64,000 nt of DNA from assembly GCF_947495705.1 (NCBI RefSeq), contig NZ_CANLZR010000006.1:1-64000 (forward strand), given 5' to 3'. This DNA comes from an uncultured Phycicoccus sp. (GTDB lineage: Bacteria > Actinomycetota > Actinomycetes > Actinomycetales > Dermatophilaceae). Both the position numbers and the translations under genes were made by a program. The notes beneath the pieces are model-generated. The model made no database searches. It saw only the letters and a program-made list of their open reading frames with translations, and was not told the DNA's origin. Shown here one piece after another: positions 52,119 to 63,190 of this stretch (the stretch's first letter is position 1; each line of letters begins with the position of its first letter).

Positions 52119-53251
52119 TCGTCGACCTGCCGAACACCTCGACCGCGGCCGTCTCGAAACGGCTCGTCAAGCTGCGCTCCGACACCGGCGCGATGGCGCT
52201 CTCGCGGGTCCTCACCCTCGTCGTCGTCGTCGACGAGGCGGAGGCCGAGGACGCCATCGACGTGGCGAACGACGCCAGCAGGCAGCACCCGTGCCGCATC
52301 ATCGTCGTCGTCATGGGCAACCGTCGCGGGTCCGCCCGGCTCGACGGCCAGATCCGGGTCGGTGGCGACGCCGGCGCGTCCGAGGTGGTCGTGCTGCGCC
52401 TCTACGGCCCGCTGGCCAAGCACGGGCGTTCGGTCGTCACCCCCCTGCTGCTCGCCGACTCCCCGATCGTCGTGTGGTGGCCCACCGACGGCCCCAAGGA
52501 CCCGGCCGCCGACCCGATCGGGGCCATGGCCCAGCGGCGGATCACCGACTCGGCACGCGCGAGCATCGCGCCGCGAGCGACCCTCAAGCGGCTCGCCGCG
52601 TCCTACGCCCCCGGCGACACCGACCTCGCGTGGTCCCGGGTGACGCTGTGGCGCGCGTTGCTCGCCGCCGCCCTCGACCAGCCGCCCTTCGAGCCGGTGA
52701 CGGCCGCTACCGTCGTCGCGGCCCCCGACTCGCCCTCCGGGGAGCTGCTCGCGGGGTGGCTCGCGGCCCGGCTGCGCTGCCCGGTGTCCCTGCCCCGCGC
52801 CCGCCAGGGCACGGGCATCATCTCGGTGCGCCTCGAGCGCGCCAGCGGCTCGGTCGACCTCGTCCGGCCGCTCGACGGCAACACCGCGATGCTGCGCCAG
52901 CCCGGGCAGCCCGACCGCACCCTCGCCCTGCACCATCGCAGCGACGCGGAGTGCCTCGCCGACGAGCTGCGCCGACTGGACCCCGACGAGGTGTACGCCG
53001 AGGCCCTGACGACCGGGCTCGCCGGTGTCCGTCGCTCCTCGCGCACCGCCAGCGAGGCCGTCCGCGCCGGGGTGGCGCCCTCCCCCGCCGAGGCCGAGGA
53101 GGCCACCCAGCGGCTGCGCCGCGAGGCGCGGGCCGCGGGGAGCAGCGCGATGGTCGAGAAGATGCCGATGCCCGCCGACGGCGCCGACACCGAGACCGTG
53201 AAGAAGGCTGCCGCCACCCAGCTCGCCGAGGCCAAGGAGCGTCGATCATGA
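52115..53251 (+). CDS. opcA: Glucose-6-phosphate dehydrogenase assembly protein OpcA
   Basis: The 378-residue protein is the OpcA factor that allosterically activates or assembles Zwf. It carries the family's N-terminal H-P-C-R-I-I-V-V-V segment, P-L-L-L-A-D-S-P-I-V-V-W-W-P, and a C-terminal helical region with A-E-A-T-Q-R-L-R-R-E. Catalytic residues are not expected. It sits directly behind zwf with a four-base overlap and in front of pgl, the standard actinobacterial order. Confidence 0.95.
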   Translation: MIVDLPNTSTAAVSKRLVKLRSDTGAMALSRVLTLVVVVDEAEAEDAIDVANDASRQHPCRIIVVVMGNRRGSARLDGQIRVGGDAGASEVVVLRLYGPLAKHGRSVVTPLLLADSPIVVWWPTDGPKDPAADPIGAMAQRRITDSARASIAPRATLKRLAASYAPGDTDLAWSRVTLWRALLAAALDQPPFEPVTAATVVAAPDSPSGELLAGWLAARLRCPVSLPRARQGTGIISVRLERASGSVDLVRPLDGNTAMLRQPGQPDRTLALHHRSDAECLADELRRLDPDEVYAEALTTGLAGVRRSSRTASEAVRAGVAPSPAEAEEATQRLRREARAAGSSAMVEKMPMPADGADTETVKKAAATQLAEAKERRS

Positions 53252-53982
53252 GCCCAACACCTGCCACCGTCGTGGTCCACCCGTCGAAGCAGGCTCTGGC
53301 GGACGCCGGCGCGGCCCGGCTCGTCGTCGCCCTCGTCGACGCGCTCAGCGCCCGCGGCGTCGCGCACATGTCGATGACCGGGGGGTCGATGGGATCCGAG
53401 ATCGTCCGCTCGCTCGCGGCCGAGCCGGGGCGGCACGCGGTCGACTGGGGCCGGGTCCACGTGTGGTGGGGTGACGAGAGGTACCTGCCCGCCGGGGACC
53501 CCGACCGCAACGACACCCAGAACGACGCCGCCGGCCTGGCGTCCCTCGGGCTCGACCCGGCGAACGTGCACCGGGTGGCCGGACCCGACGAGGCGGACTC
53601 CACCGAGGACGCTGCCTCGAGGTACGCCCAGGCGGTGCGCGCGGCCGGCCACGACGCGTTCGACGTCATGGTCCTCGGGGTCGGCCCCGACGGCCACATC
53701 GCCTCACTGTTCCCACACCACCCCGCGGCGGGGACCACGGGCGCCATCGCGGTCGCCGTCCACGACTCCCCCAAGCCCCCGCCCGACCGGGTCTCGCTGA
53801 CCCTGGAGTGCCTCGAGCGCTCCCGCGAGGTGTGGTTCCTCGTCAGCGGGGCCGACAAGGCGGACGCCGTGCGGCGCGGCGTGGCGGGCGCACCGTTCGC
53901 GGAGACGCCGGCCGCCCACGTGCACGGCCGGGAGCGCACACTCTGGCTCGTGGACACCGACGCCGCCACGGACCTGGACTGA
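53248..53982 (+). CDS. pgl: 6-phosphogluconolactonase
   Basis: The 244-residue enzyme hydrolyses 6-phosphogluconolactone made by Zwf. NagB-like fold motifs are S-M-T-G-G-S near residue 42, V-W-W-G-D-E-R-Y-L near 75 and L-G-V-G-P-D-G-H-I-A-S-L-F-P near 150, with the catalytic His in G-P-D-G-H. ATG overlaps the opcA stop (ATGA). It is the last recognisable metabolic gene of the tkt operon. Confidence 0.96.
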   Translation: MSPTPATVVVHPSKQALADAGAARLVVALVDALSARGVAHMSMTGGSMGSEIVRSLAAEPGRHAVDWGRVHVWWGDERYLPAGDPDRNDTQNDAAGLASLGLDPANVHRVAGPDEADSTEDAASRYAQAVRAAGHDAFDVMVLGVGPDGHIASLFPHHPAAGTTGAIAVAVHDSPKPPPDRVSLTLECLERSREVWFLVSGADKADAVRRGVAGAPFAETPAAHVHGRERTLWLVDTDAATDLD

Positions 53983-53987
53983 GCCCG

Positions 53988-54464
53988 ATGGGACTCCTGG
54001 ACCGGTGGCGCCGGCGCGACGAGCCTGCAGCGTCGGGGCCCGATCCCGTCGTGGACGACTCGCTCGACGACGAGCCCCCCGAGGAGGTCGCGACCCGTCC
54101 GCTGACCGCGGAGGAGGAGGCGCGTCTCGAGGCGTACCGGCTGCGCTACGAGCCACGAGGCATCGACCCCGCGGACCTCGCGAGCATCGCGGCTGCATGG
54201 GACCGCGCGGTGGCGGCGGGGAACGAGGCGGAGGCCGCCGAGGTCGTGACGGTCGTCGCGACGGCGATCGGCGACCACCTCGTCGGCACGGGCTACCGGT
54301 GGGTCATGAGCACCGACCCGTTCGGGACCGACATCGCGGTCGAGCCGCCCCGTCGGGGGGTCCCGGTCGTCGTCCGCACCCTCGTGGCGCTGCGCTGGAT
54401 GCAGCGCGAGACCGGGTGGATCGACGGGGTCGTCGGGCACCTCGCGCGGATCGCGCGAGGCTGA
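53988..54464 (+). CDS. Hypothetical protein, possibly DUF3806-like
   Basis: The 158-residue soluble protein starts 5 nt after pgl and so is probably co-transcribed. Residues 1-50 are charged and disordered-looking (D-D-E-P-P-E-E). A compact domain from about 55 carries G-D-H-L-V-G-T-G-Y-R-W-V, then D-P-F-G-T-D-I-A-V, and ends in a helix with W-M-Q-R-E-T-G-W-I. The G-Y-R-W-V...D-x-F-G-T pattern loosely resembles DUF3806 proteins. Function unknown; linkage to the pentose-phosphate operon is the only clue. Confidence 0.75.
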   Translation: MGLLDRWRRRDEPAASGPDPVVDDSLDDEPPEEVATRPLTAEEEARLEAYRLRYEPRGIDPADLASIAAAWDRAVAAGNEAEAAEVVTVVATAIGDHLVGTGYRWVMSTDPFGTDIAVEPPRRGVPVVVRTLVALRWMQRETGWIDGVVGHLARIARG

Positions 54465-54488
54465 CGTCGCGGGACGCGGGTCAGCGCC

Positions 54489-54839
54489 TCACTGGATGAG
54501 GCCGCGGTCGCGCAGCGTCTCGAGCGCCTCTTCGAGGATCGCGGCGCCGTCCTCGTCGGAGCGGCGCTCCTTCACGTAGGCGAGGTGGGTCTTGTACGGC
54601 TCCACCTTGGGCGCCGCCGGGGGGTTGTCCTGGTCCTGCCCGGCCGGGAGCCCGCAGCGCGGGCAGTCCCAGTTCTCGGGGACGACGAGCCCGGACTCCT
54701 CGGCGAAGCTCGGCCGGGTCTCGTGCCCGTTGGAGCACCAGAACGAGACGAAGCGCCGCGGGGCGGCGTCGCCGCGCTCGGCCTCGCCCATGGGGCCCGC
54801 CCCGACGCGCGAGCCACGGATCGCGTTACCACCAGCCAT
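54489..54839 (-). CDS. rbpA: RNA polymerase-binding protein RbpA
   Basis: The 116-residue protein matches RbpA, the actinobacterial transcription activator that binds group 1 sigma factors and stabilises open complexes. The N-terminal tail (N-A-I-R-G-S-R-V-G), zinc-binding core with F-W-C and C-P-R-C, and the C-terminal sigma-interaction helix (K-T-H-L-A-Y-V-K-E-R-R-S) are all visible. An A-A-G-G lies just upstream of the ATG. It follows secG by 13 nt, so the pair is likely co-transcribed. Confidence 0.97.
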   Translation of the reverse strand: MAGGNAIRGSRVGAGPMGEAERGDAAPRRFVSFWCSNGHETRPSFAEESGLVVPENWDCPRCGLPAGQDQDNPPAAPKVEPYKTHLAYVKERRSDEDGAAILEEALETLRDRGLIQ

Positions 54840-54852
54840 CGTCGAACCCTTC

Positions 54853-55095
54853 TTAGGCGAATCGCTCGAGAACGCCGAGACCGACGATCGTCGTGAACCA
54901 GATGAGCGCGACGCCGACCGTGATCCGGTCGAGGTTGCGCTCGGCGACGGACGACCCGCCGAGTGAGCTGGACATCCCGCCGCCGAACATGTCCGACAGA
55001 CCGCCACCCTTGCCCTTGTGCAACAGGATGAGCAGGGTGATGAAGAGGCCGGACAGGACCAGGAGGACCTGGAGGCCGATGCGAACCGCGTCCAC
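54853..55095 (-). CDS. secG: Preprotein translocase subunit SecG
   Basis: The 80-residue protein has two transmembrane helices (about 5-25 and 58-76) separated by a Gly/Ser-rich loop with G-K-G-G-G-L-S-D-M-F-G-G-G, the SecG signature. It supports SecYEG-dependent export. GTG 55095 has an A-A-G-G-A seven nt upstream. The nearby glycolytic genes are a usual actinobacterial neighbourhood, but a hairpin separates it from tpiA. Confidence 0.95.
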   Translation of the reverse strand: MDAVRIGLQVLLVLSGLFITLLILLHKGKGGGLSDMFGGGMSSSLGGSSVAERNLDRITVGVALIWFTTIVGLGVLERFA

Positions 55096-55160
55096 GGATG
55101 GTTCCTTCGGGTGGGGGTCGGGACAACCGGTCAAGGATAACCGCTGACCGGCTCGGTCAC

Positions 55161-55183
55161 CGCGACCCCCGGCCGGGGGCGCG
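55161..55183 (-). terminator. GC-rich hairpin between tpiA and secG
   Basis: CCCCC-GGCC-GGGGG (55166-55179) extended by CGCG on both sides with one bulged base. It lies 13 nt after the tpiA stop and could end the gap-pgk-tpiA transcript. No T-run. Confidence 0.5.
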
Positions 55184-55195
55184 GCGACCGGTGCG

Positions 55196-55993
55196 TCAGG
55201 ACGTCGCGAGGTGGTCCCGGAAGCGGCAGATGGCCGCGAACTCGGGGGCCTCGAGGGAGGCGCCGCCGACGAGCGCTCCGTCGACGTCCTCCTTGGCCAT
55301 GATCGCCGCGATGTTGCCGGACTTCACCGAGCCCCCGTAGAGGACGCGGATGCCGTCGGCGACGTCGCCGCTGTACAGCTCGGCGAGCCGGGTCCGGATG
55401 GCGGCGCACACCTCCTGGGCGTCCTCGGGCGTGGCGACCTCGCCGGTGCCGATCGCCCAGACGGGCTCGTACGCGACGACGATGCTCTTGGCCTGCTCGG
55501 CGGTGATGCCCTGGAGCCCGGCCTCGACCTGGGCGAGCACGTGCTCGACGTGGGTGCCGGCCTGGCGGATCTCGAGGCCCTCGCCGACGCAGAAGATCGG
55601 GGTGAGGCCGTGCCGGTACGCGGCCTGGAGCTTGGCGTTGACGACCGCGTCGTCCTCGGCGTGGTACTCGCGCCGCTCGCTGTGGCCCACGGTGACGTAG
55701 GTGCATCCGAGCTTGGCGAGGAAGGCCCCGCTGATCTCGCCGGTGTAGGCGCCGGAGTCGTGCACGGAGAGGTCCTGCGCCCCGTGCTTGAGCTCGAGGC
55801 GGTCCCCGTCGATGAGGGTCTGGACGCTGCGGATGTCGGTGAACGGCGGCAGGACGGCGACCTCGACGGCGCCGAAGTCGTGCTTGCCGTCGCGCAGGGT
55901 CCAGTCGAGCTTCTGCACGAGGTGGGTGGCCTGGAGGTGGTCCAGGTTCATCTTCCAGTTCCCCGCCATGAGGGGGGTGCGGCCGGTGGCCAT
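55196..55993 (-). CDS. tpiA: Triose-phosphate isomerase
   Basis: The 265-residue TIM barrel interconverts dihydroxyacetone phosphate and glyceraldehyde-3-phosphate. Seen are G-N-W-K-M-N (Asn, Lys) at 11-16, the catalytic His in V-G-H-S-E-R-R, and catalytic Glu in [11 protein letters not shown], with the flexible loop following. It begins 3 nt after the pgk stop, forming the gap-pgk-tpiA cluster. Confidence 0.97.
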   Translation of the reverse strand: MATGRTPLMAGNWKMNLDHLQATHLVQKLDWTLRDGKHDFGAVEVAVLPPFTDIRSVQTLIDGDRLELKHGAQDLSVHDSGAYTGEISGAFLAKLGCTYVTVGHSERREYHAEDDAVVNAKLQAAYRHGLTPIFCVGEGLEIRQAGTHVEHVLAQVEAGLQGITAEQAKSIVVAYEPVWAIGTGEVATPEDAQEVCAAIRTRLAELYSGDVADGIRVLYGGSVKSGNIAAIMAKEDVDGALVGGASLEAPEFAAICRFRDHLATS

Positions 55994-55996
55994 GGG

Positions 55997-57202
55997 TCAG
56001 TTCTCCTTCGTGAGGATCGCGATACCGGGGAGCTCCTTGCCCTCGAGGTACTCGAGGGAGGCGCCACCGCCGGTGGAGATGTGGCCGAACTGCTCGTCGG
56101 TGAAGCCGAGCTGCCGGACGGCGGCAGCGGAGTCGCCACCGCCGACGACGGTGAGCGCGCCGCGGCTCGTCGCGTCGACGAGGGCCTGGGCCACGGCCTG
56201 GGTGCCGGCCGCGAACGGCGCCATCTCGAACGCACCCATCGGGCCGTTCCAGAACACCGTCTCGGCGTCGGCGAGCTTGGCGGCGTAGATCTCGGCCGAG
56301 CGGGGGCCGATGTCCAGGCCCATCGTGTCGGCCGGGATGGCACCCGCGTCGACGGTGGCGGTCTCGGTGTCCGCCGAGAAGTCCTTCCCGACGACGATGT
56401 CGACGGGGAGGATGATCTCGACGCCCTGGGCCTCGGCACGCTCGAGGTAGCCCGCGCACGCGTCGAGGCTGTCGGCGTCGTACAGGCTCTTGCCGATCTC
56501 GTGGCCCTGCGCGGCGAGGAACGTGAAGACCATCCCGCCGCCGATGAGAAGGCGGTCGGCGGTGCCCATGAGGTTGTCGATGACGGCGAGCTTGTCGGCC
56601 ACCTTCGCGCCCCCGAGCACGACGGCGTACGGGCGGGCGGGGTCCTCGGTGAGGCGCTCGAGCACCTCGACCTCGTCCCGGACCAGCCCGCCCATCGCCG
56701 CCGGCAGCCGGGTCGCGACGTCGTAGACCGACGCCTGCTTGCGGTGCACGACCCCGAAACCGTCGGACACGTAGGCGTCCGCGAGCGAGGCCAGCGCGTC
56801 GGCGAACTCGGCGCGGTCGCCCTCGGCCTTGGCGGTCTCCCCCGCGTTGAAGCGGAGGTTCTCGAGAAGGACGACGTCGCCGTCGGCCATCGCGTCGACC
56901 GCCGCCCGGGCGGACGGCCCGACGGTGTCGTCGGCGAAGGTCACCGGCCGGTCGAGGAGCTCGGCGAGCCGCCCGGCGACCGGCCGGAGGCTGTACTTCG
57001 GCTCCGGCTCGCCCTTGGGCCGCCCGAGGTGGGCGCACACGATGACGCGTGCGCCCGCCTCGGAGAGCTCGGCGATGGTCGGGGCCGACGCCCGGATGCG
57101 GCCGTCGTCGGTGATCGTCGTGCCGTCGAGGGGCACGTTGAGGTCTGACCGGACGAGGACGCGCTTGCCGCGCAGGTCGCCCAGTGCGGCGATGTCAGCC
57201 AT
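55997..57202 (-). CDS. pgk: Phosphoglycerate kinase
   Basis: The 401-residue glycolytic kinase transfers phosphate from 1,3-bisphosphoglycerate to ADP. N-terminal R-S-D-L-N-V-P and H-L-G-R-P-K-G bind substrate. G-G-A-K-V-A-D-K and G-G-G-D-S-A-A-A in the C-terminal lobe bind nucleotide. ATG 57202 matches the family start. No strong ribosome-binding site is seen in the 20-nt gap after gap, so translation may depend on coupling. Confidence 0.97.
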   Translation of the reverse strand: MADIAALGDLRGKRVLVRSDLNVPLDGTTITDDGRIRASAPTIAELSEAGARVIVCAHLGRPKGEPEPKYSLRPVAGRLAELLDRPVTFADDTVGPSARAAVDAMADGDVVLLENLRFNAGETAKAEGDRAEFADALASLADAYVSDGFGVVHRKQASVYDVATRLPAAMGGLVRDEVEVLERLTEDPARPYAVVLGGAKVADKLAVIDNLMGTADRLLIGGGMVFTFLAAQGHEIGKSLYDADSLDACAGYLERAEAQGVEIILPVDIVVGKDFSADTETATVDAGAIPADTMGLDIGPRSAEIYAAKLADAETVFWNGPMGAFEMAPFAAGTQAVAQALVDATSRGALTVVGGGDSAAAVRQLGFTDEQFGHISTGGGASLEYLEGKELPGIAILTKEN

Positions 57203-57222
57203 GGGTCGGTCGGCCCCGGCCG

Positions 57223-58296
<1,074 letters not shown>

Positions 58297-58350
58297 GACC
58301 CCGTGCCCGAGGGTCGATCAACCGTCCGGAGTACGGGCGGGTAACCGCTG

Positions 58351-59331
58351 TCAGCCGTCGAGCATGTCGGCCGTCAGCCCGGCCTCGGTGTTCGGGATGC
58401 CGTCGTCGTCGGCCTTCTTGTCGGCCATCGCGAGCAGTCGGCGGATGCGCCCGGCGACGGCGTCCTTGGTCATCGGCGGGCTCGCCAGCTGGCCGAGCTC
58501 CTCGAGGGAGGCCTGCTTGTGCTGGAGCCGCAGCTCGCCGGCCTCGCGCAGGTGGTCCGGGACGTCCTCGGCGAGGATCTCGAGCGCCCGCTCGACGCGG
58601 GCCCCGGCGGCGACGGCGGCACGCGCCGACCGGCGCAGGTTGGCGTCATCGAAGTTGGCGAGCCGGTTGGCCGTGGCACGGACCTCGCGGCGGATGCGGC
58701 GCTCCTCCCAGGCGAGGACGGCGTCGTGGGCTCCGAGACGGGTGAGCATCGCCCCGATCGCGTCGCCGTCGCGGATGACGACGCGGTCGACGCCACGCAC
58801 CTCGCGGGCCTTGGACTGGATCCCCATCCGGCGGGCCGCGCCGACGAGCGCGAGTGCCGCCTCCGGGCCCGGGCAGGTGACCTCGAGCGCCGACGAACGG
58901 CCCGGCTCGGTGAGCGACCCGTGGGCGAGGAACGCGCCGCGCCAGGCCGCCTCGGCGTCGCACACCGACCCGCTGACCACCTTCGCGGGCAGGCCGCGCA
59001 CGGGACGGCCACGGCTGTCGATGAGCCCGGTCTGCCGCGCGAGGGCCTCGCCGTCGTTGACGACGCGCACGACGTACCGGCTCCCCTTGCGCAACCCGCC
59101 GGCCGCCAGGACGAGGACCTCCGGAGTGTGCCCGTACACCTCGGTGAGCTCGCGCCGCAGCCGGCGAGCCGCGTTCGCGGTGTCGAGCTCGGCTTCGACG
59201 ACGATGCGCCCACCGATGATGTGCAACCCCCCGGCGAACCGCAGCATCGCGGCCACCTCTGCCTTGCGGCAACAGGGCTTGGTCACGACGTGCCTGCTCA
59301 GCTCGTCCTTCACCTTCGCCGTCATCGCCAT
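58351..59331 (-). CDS. whiA: Sporulation/division regulator WhiA
   Basis: The 326-residue protein has an N-terminal LAGLIDADG-like pair of domains ([13 protein letters not shown] at about 20-32) and a C-terminal helix-turn-helix (about 240-310, with [11 protein letters not shown] and [11 protein letters not shown]). WhiA is a transcription factor controlling cell division genes in actinobacteria. ATG 59331 ([11 protein letters not shown]) was chosen because a C-A-G-G lies 9 nt upstream; ATG 59340 would leave no room for a ribosome-binding site. It follows yvcK by 20 nt. Confidence 0.96.
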   Translation of the reverse strand: MAMTAKVKDELSRHVVTKPCCRKAEVAAMLRFAGGLHIIGGRIVVEAELDTANAARRLRRELTEVYGHTPEVLVLAAGGLRKGSRYVVRVVNDGEALARQTGLIDSRGRPVRGLPAKVVSGSVCDAEAAWRGAFLAHGSLTEPGRSSALEVTCPGPEAALALVGAARRMGIQSKAREVRGVDRVVIRDGDAIGAMLTRLGAHDAVLAWEERRIRREVRATANRLANFDDANLRRSARAAVAAGARVERALEILAEDVPDHLREAGELRLQHKQASLEELGQLASPPMTKDAVAGRIRRLLAMADKKADDDGIPNTEAGLTADMLDG

Positions 59332-59351
59332 GTTCGTCATCCTGCCACGCG

Positions 59352-60308
59352 TCAGCGGCCCGGACGCGGGCTGTACAGGATGTCCCGCAGCGCCGCGGCG
59401 TATCGGAGGGCGTCGTGCTCGCCGCGGTGGTCGCGGCGGGCGACCGGGACGACGTGCAGGGCCGCCCCGAGGCGCGCCGCCTGCTCCGCGAGGGCCGGGC
59501 CGTCGTCGATGGCCTCGGGGTCGGCGAGTACGGCGTCCAGCCGCAGCCCCGGCGCCATCGCCGCGAAAGTCTCGAGGTGCCGGGCGGCCCCGAACCCCTC
59601 GGTCTCACCGGACGCCGGGTCGAGGTTGAGCACGAGGAGCCGACGGGCCCGGGTCACCTCGAGGGCCTCGCGGACCTCCGGGACGAGCAGGTGCGTGGTC
59701 ACCGACGTGAACCACGAGCCCGGCCCGAGGATCACCCAGTCGGCGGACCGGATGGCCGCCACCGACTCGGGGTACGCCGGCGGGTCGGCGGGGTCGAGCC
59801 GGACCTCCTCGACGGTGCCGGGGGTGCGGGCGACCTGGGCCTGGCCGCGCACGACGGTGCGGGCGGCCGGGTCGGCGGGGTCGAGCCCGCTCACCTCCGC
59901 TTCGATGACGAGCGGGACCGCCGCGGCCGGCAGCACCCGCCCCTGCGCCTGCAGCAGACGCCCGACGAGGTCGAGCCCGGCGACGGGGTCGTCGTGCAGC
60001 TCCCACAGGGCGACGATGAGGAGGTTGCCCAGGGCGTGGCCGCCGAGCGGGCCGTCCCCTGCGAACCGGTGCTGCAGGACGTCGCGCCAGGTGTGGCCCC
60101 ACTCGCTGTCGCTGCACAGCGCGGCGAGGGCCATCCGCAGGTCACCGGGCGGCAGGACGCCGAACTCCTCGCGCAGCCGCCCGCTGGACCCCCCGTCGTC
60201 GGCGACGGTGACGACCGCGGTGACGTCGTCGGTGACGAACCGCAGCGCGGTCAGTGTCGCGGCCAGCCCGTGCCCACCGCCGAGGGCGGTGACGACGGGG
60301 CCGCTCAC
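59352..60308 (-). CDS. yvcK: YvcK/CofD-like protein (gluconeogenesis factor family)
   Basis: The 318-residue protein has the UPF0052/CofD-like fold: G-G-G-H-G-L near residues 10-15, [12 protein letters not shown], and P-G-D-L-R-M-A-L. YvcK proteins bind UDP-sugars and influence peptidoglycan synthesis and carbon use. The CofD motif should not be read as an F420 enzyme here, because the rapZ-yvcK-whiA linkage identifies the subgroup. GTG overlaps the rapZ stop as GTGA. Confidence 0.94.
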   Translation of the reverse strand: MSGPVVTALGGGHGLAATLTALRFVTDDVTAVVTVADDGGSSGRLREEFGVLPPGDLRMALAALCSDSEWGHTWRDVLQHRFAGDGPLGGHALGNLLIVALWELHDDPVAGLDLVGRLLQAQGRVLPAAAVPLVIEAEVSGLDPADPAARTVVRGQAQVARTPGTVEEVRLDPADPPAYPESVAAIRSADWVILGPGSWFTSVTTHLLVPEVREALEVTRARRLLVLNLDPASGETEGFGAARHLETFAAMAPGLRLDAVLADPEAIDDGPALAEQAARLGAALHVVPVARRDHRGEHDALRYAAALRDILYSPRPGR

Positions 60309-61201
60309 TCGCGCCCCAGGTCCCGGTGGACGACGAAGGTGGCCGTGTCGTCGTCCGCGAGCCGTGCCGACAGGGCCTGTGCGACGGCCACCGACCGGTG
60401 CTTGCCGCCGGTGCACCCGACGGCGATCGTGGCGTACCGGCGCCCCTCGCGGCGGTACCCCGCCGTGACCGGCTCCATGACGCTGACCACCCGGTCGAGA
60501 AAGGACCCGGCGCCCTCCTGGGCGAGGACGAACTCGGAGACGGGCGCGTCGACCCCGGTGAGCGAGCGCAGCTCGGGCACCCAGAACGGGTTGGGCAGGA
60601 AGCGCATGTCGAAGACGAAGTCGGCGTCGAGGGGGACGCCGTACTTGAAGCCGAACGACATGACCGCCAGACGGAGGCTGGGGCCACCCGCGACCCCGAC
60701 GATCGGGGTGAGCTTGCGCCCGAGCTGGTGGACGTTCAGGCCTGAGGTGTCAATGACGACGTGCGCGTCGGCGCGGAGGTCGCCGAGCACCTCGCGTTCG
60801 GCCTGGATCCCGTCGAGCAGCCGCCCCTCGCCCTGGAGCGGGTGCGGGCGGCGGACGCTCTCGAAGCGGCGCACGAGGGCCTCGTCGGTGGCGTCGAGGA
60901 ACATCAGCTGGGGCCGCCAGCCGTGCTCACGCACCGCGGCCAGCCCCTCCTGCAGCTCGCTGCTGAACGGGCGGGTCCGCACGTCGACGACCGCCGCGAT
61001 CCGCAGGTCACGGTGGCCGTCGTCGCGGGCCTGCGTCGCGAGCACGCCCATGGCGGGGATGAGCTGTGGGGGGAGGTTGTCGACGACGTACCAGCCGTGG
61101 TCCTCGAGCACGTTCGCCGCGGTGGAGCGGCCCGCGCCGCTCATCCCCGTGACGACGAGGAAGTCCGCCCGGTCCTCCGGCTCCGCCGGTGCCTCAGCCA
61201 C
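60305..61201 (-). CDS. rapZ: RNase adapter/nucleotide-binding protein RapZ (YvcJ)
   Basis: The 298-residue P-loop protein has Walker A G-M-S-G-A-G-R-S-T near residue 20 (Arg in place of Lys, usual for this family), a D-N-L-P motif, the R-R-P-H-P-L region, F-G-F-K-Y-G-x-P, D-M-R-F-L-P-N-P and C-T-G-G-x-H-R-S-V near the C-terminus. In E. coli it guides RNase E to a small RNA; in actinobacteria the role is less clear. GTG 61201 has a strong A-A-G-G-A-G five nt upstream. Confidence 0.95.
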   Translation of the reverse strand: MAEAPAEPEDRADFLVVTGMSGAGRSTAANVLEDHGWYVVDNLPPQLIPAMGVLATQARDDGHRDLRIAAVVDVRTRPFSSELQEGLAAVREHGWRPQLMFLDATDEALVRRFESVRRPHPLQGEGRLLDGIQAEREVLGDLRADAHVVIDTSGLNVHQLGRKLTPIVGVAGGPSLRLAVMSFGFKYGVPLDADFVFDMRFLPNPFWVPELRSLTGVDAPVSEFVLAQEGAGSFLDRVVSVMEPVTAGYRREGRRYATIAVGCTGGKHRSVAVAQALSARLADDDTATFVVHRDLGRE

Positions 61202-61211
61202 TGCTGCTCCT

Positions 61212-63152
61212 TCAGTCCTCGATGACCTCGCCGGTGGCGGGGTCGACCGCCGGGGTCCCGGTGTCGGTCGACCCCAACTCTGCCGCAACCACGCCTGCGA
61301 GCGCAGGCCCGATGCCCGGAACGTCCGCCAGCTCCTCCACGGAGGCGGCCCGGATGCGCTTGACCGACCCGAACCGGGCGAGCAGCGCCTTGCGGCGCTT
61401 CTCGCCGAGTCCCGGGATCGCGTCGAGGGCGCTCGAGGTCATGGCCTTGGACCGCCGCTGGCGGTGGAAGGTGATCGCGAACCGGTGCGCCTCGTCGCGG
61501 AGGCGCTGGAGCAGGTAGAGGCCTTCGCTCGTGCGGGGCAGGACCATCGGGTGCTGGTCCCCCGGCACCCAGACCTCCTCGAGGCGCTTGGCGAGTCCGA
61601 CGACGGCCACGTCGACGACCCCGGCGTCCTCGAGGGCACGGGCTGCGGCGTTGACCTGGGGCAGGCCACCGTCGACGACGACGAGGTTGGGCCGGTAGGC
61701 GAACCGCGCCGGGCGGTCGCGGCCTTCGGCGACCTCCTGCTCGTGCTCCTCGGCCTCCTTGCGGCCGCGACGGAACCGGCGGGTGAGCACCTCGTGCATC
61801 GCGGCGGTGTCGTCGGTGGCGCCGGTCTCGTCGCCGCGGACGATGAAGCGCCGGTACTCGGACTTGCGCGGCAGGCCGTCCTCGAAGACGACCATCGAGC
61901 CGACGACCTGGGTGCCCTGGACGTGGCTGATGTCGAAGCACTCGATGCGCAGCGGGGCGTCCTCGAGGTCGAGCGCCTCCTGGAGCTGCTGCAGGGCCTG
62001 GCTCCGGTTGGTGAGGTCGCCCGCGCGGGTCACCTTGTGGCGGGCCAGGCTCTGGGTGGCGTTGCGGGCGACGGTCTCCATGAGGGCGCGCTTGTCGCCA
62101 CGCTGCGGTACCCGGACCGCGACCCGGCCGCCCCGGATGCCGGTGAGCCAGGCCGACAGGGCGTCGGCGTCGTCGGGCAGCACCGGGACGAGCACCTCGC
62201 GCGGGACGCCCTCGCTGGACTCGCCGCCGTAGACCTGCTGCAGCAGGTGCTCGACGACCTCGGGGGTGGTCTCGGCGGCGCGCTCGGCCACCCACCCGCG
62301 CTGGCCGCGCACCCGGCCGCCCCGGACGTGGAAGAGCTGGACGGCGACCTCGAGCTCGTCCTCGGCGAGGCCGAACACGTCGGCGTCGGTGGCGTCCGGG
62401 AGGACGACGGCCGACTTCTCGAGCACCTTCTCGAGGGCGCCGATGTCGTCGCGGATCCGGGCCGCCCGCTCGAAGTCGAGCTCGCCGGCGGCCTCCTTCA
62501 TCTCGCGCGTCATCCGGGACAGGAACCGCCCGCTGTTGCCGGCCATGAAGTCGCAGAAGTCCTCGGCGATCTCGCGGTGGCGCGCGGCATCGACCCGCTC
62601 GACGCACGGGGCGCTGCACTTGTCGATGTAGCCGAGCAGGCACGGCCGCCCGACCTGGCCGGCCCGCTTGAACACGCCCGCCGAGCAGGTCCGCATCGGG
62701 AAGACCCGCATCGCGAGGTCGAGCGTCTCGCGGATCGCCCAGGCGTGGGCGTAGGGCCCGAAGTACCGGGTGCCCTTCTTCTTCGAGCCCCGCATGACCA
62801 TCGCCCGGGGGAACTCCTCCCCCATCGTCACCGCGAGGTAGGGGTAGGACTTGTCGTCGCGGTACTTGACGTTGAAGCGGGGGTCGAACTCCTTGATCCA
62901 GGCGTACTCGAGCTGGAGGGCCTCGACCTCGGTGCCGACCACGGTCCACTCGACGCTGGCGCCGGTGCGCACCATCGACGCCGTGCGGTGGTGGAGCGCG
63001 GAGATGTCCTGGAAGTAGGACGACAGCCGTGAGCGGAGGTTCTTGGCCTTGCCGACGTAGATGACCCGCCCGTCGACGTCGCGGAACCGGTAGACACCCG
63101 GGTCGGTGGGGATCTCGCCCGGACGGGGGCGGTACGTCGACGGGTCGGCCAC
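61212..63152 (-). CDS. uvrC: Excinuclease ABC subunit C
   Basis: The 646-residue nuclease makes both incisions in nucleotide-excision repair. An N-terminal GIY-YIG domain (about 15-95; G-V-Y-R-F and [10 protein letters not shown]) makes the 3' cut. A UVR motif near 205-240 binds UvrB. The RNase H-like domain (about 390-555; E-C-F-D-I-S-H and V-V-V-D-G-G) makes the 5' cut. A helix-hairpin-helix pair ends the protein. GTG 63152 is 6 nt after TAGGGT. It leads the uvrC-rapZ-yvcK-whiA unit. Confidence 0.97.
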   Translation of the reverse strand: MADPSTYRPRPGEIPTDPGVYRFRDVDGRVIYVGKAKNLRSRLSSYFQDISALHHRTASMVRTGASVEWTVVGTEVEALQLEYAWIKEFDPRFNVKYRDDKSYPYLAVTMGEEFPRAMVMRGSKKKGTRYFGPYAHAWAIRETLDLAMRVFPMRTCSAGVFKRAGQVGRPCLLGYIDKCSAPCVERVDAARHREIAEDFCDFMAGNSGRFLSRMTREMKEAAGELDFERAARIRDDIGALEKVLEKSAVVLPDATDADVFGLAEDELEVAVQLFHVRGGRVRGQRGWVAERAAETTPEVVEHLLQQVYGGESSEGVPREVLVPVLPDDADALSAWLTGIRGGRVAVRVPQRGDKRALMETVARNATQSLARHKVTRAGDLTNRSQALQQLQEALDLEDAPLRIECFDISHVQGTQVVGSMVVFEDGLPRKSEYRRFIVRGDETGATDDTAAMHEVLTRRFRRGRKEAEEHEQEVAEGRDRPARFAYRPNLVVVDGGLPQVNAAARALEDAGVVDVAVVGLAKRLEEVWVPGDQHPMVLPRTSEGLYLLQRLRDEAHRFAITFHRQRRSKAMTSSALDAIPGLGEKRRKALLARFGSVKRIRAASVEELADVPGIGPALAGVVAAELGSTDTGTPAVDPATGEVIED

Positions 63153-63158
63153 CCGCCA

Positions 63159-63164
63159 ACCCTA
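63159..63164 (-). promoter_or_regulatory. Predicted -10 (TAGGGT) of uvrC
   Basis: TAGGGT on the minus strand with a 6-nt gap to GTG ending at 63152. Confidence 0.6.
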
Positions 63165-63190
63165 AGCCGCTCCCCCGACAGGCGGGCCCG

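Noticed and set aside
59352-60308. CofD F420-biosynthesis transferase
   Set aside because: The rapZ-yvcK-whiA order and the protein's motifs identify the YvcK subgroup, so it is not evidence for F420 synthesis.
59415-63032. 1205-codon open frame antisense to yvcK, rapZ and uvrC
   Set aside because: High GC leaves few stops in the antisense frame. The product has no recognisable domain, and the opposite strand encodes three well-conserved proteins.
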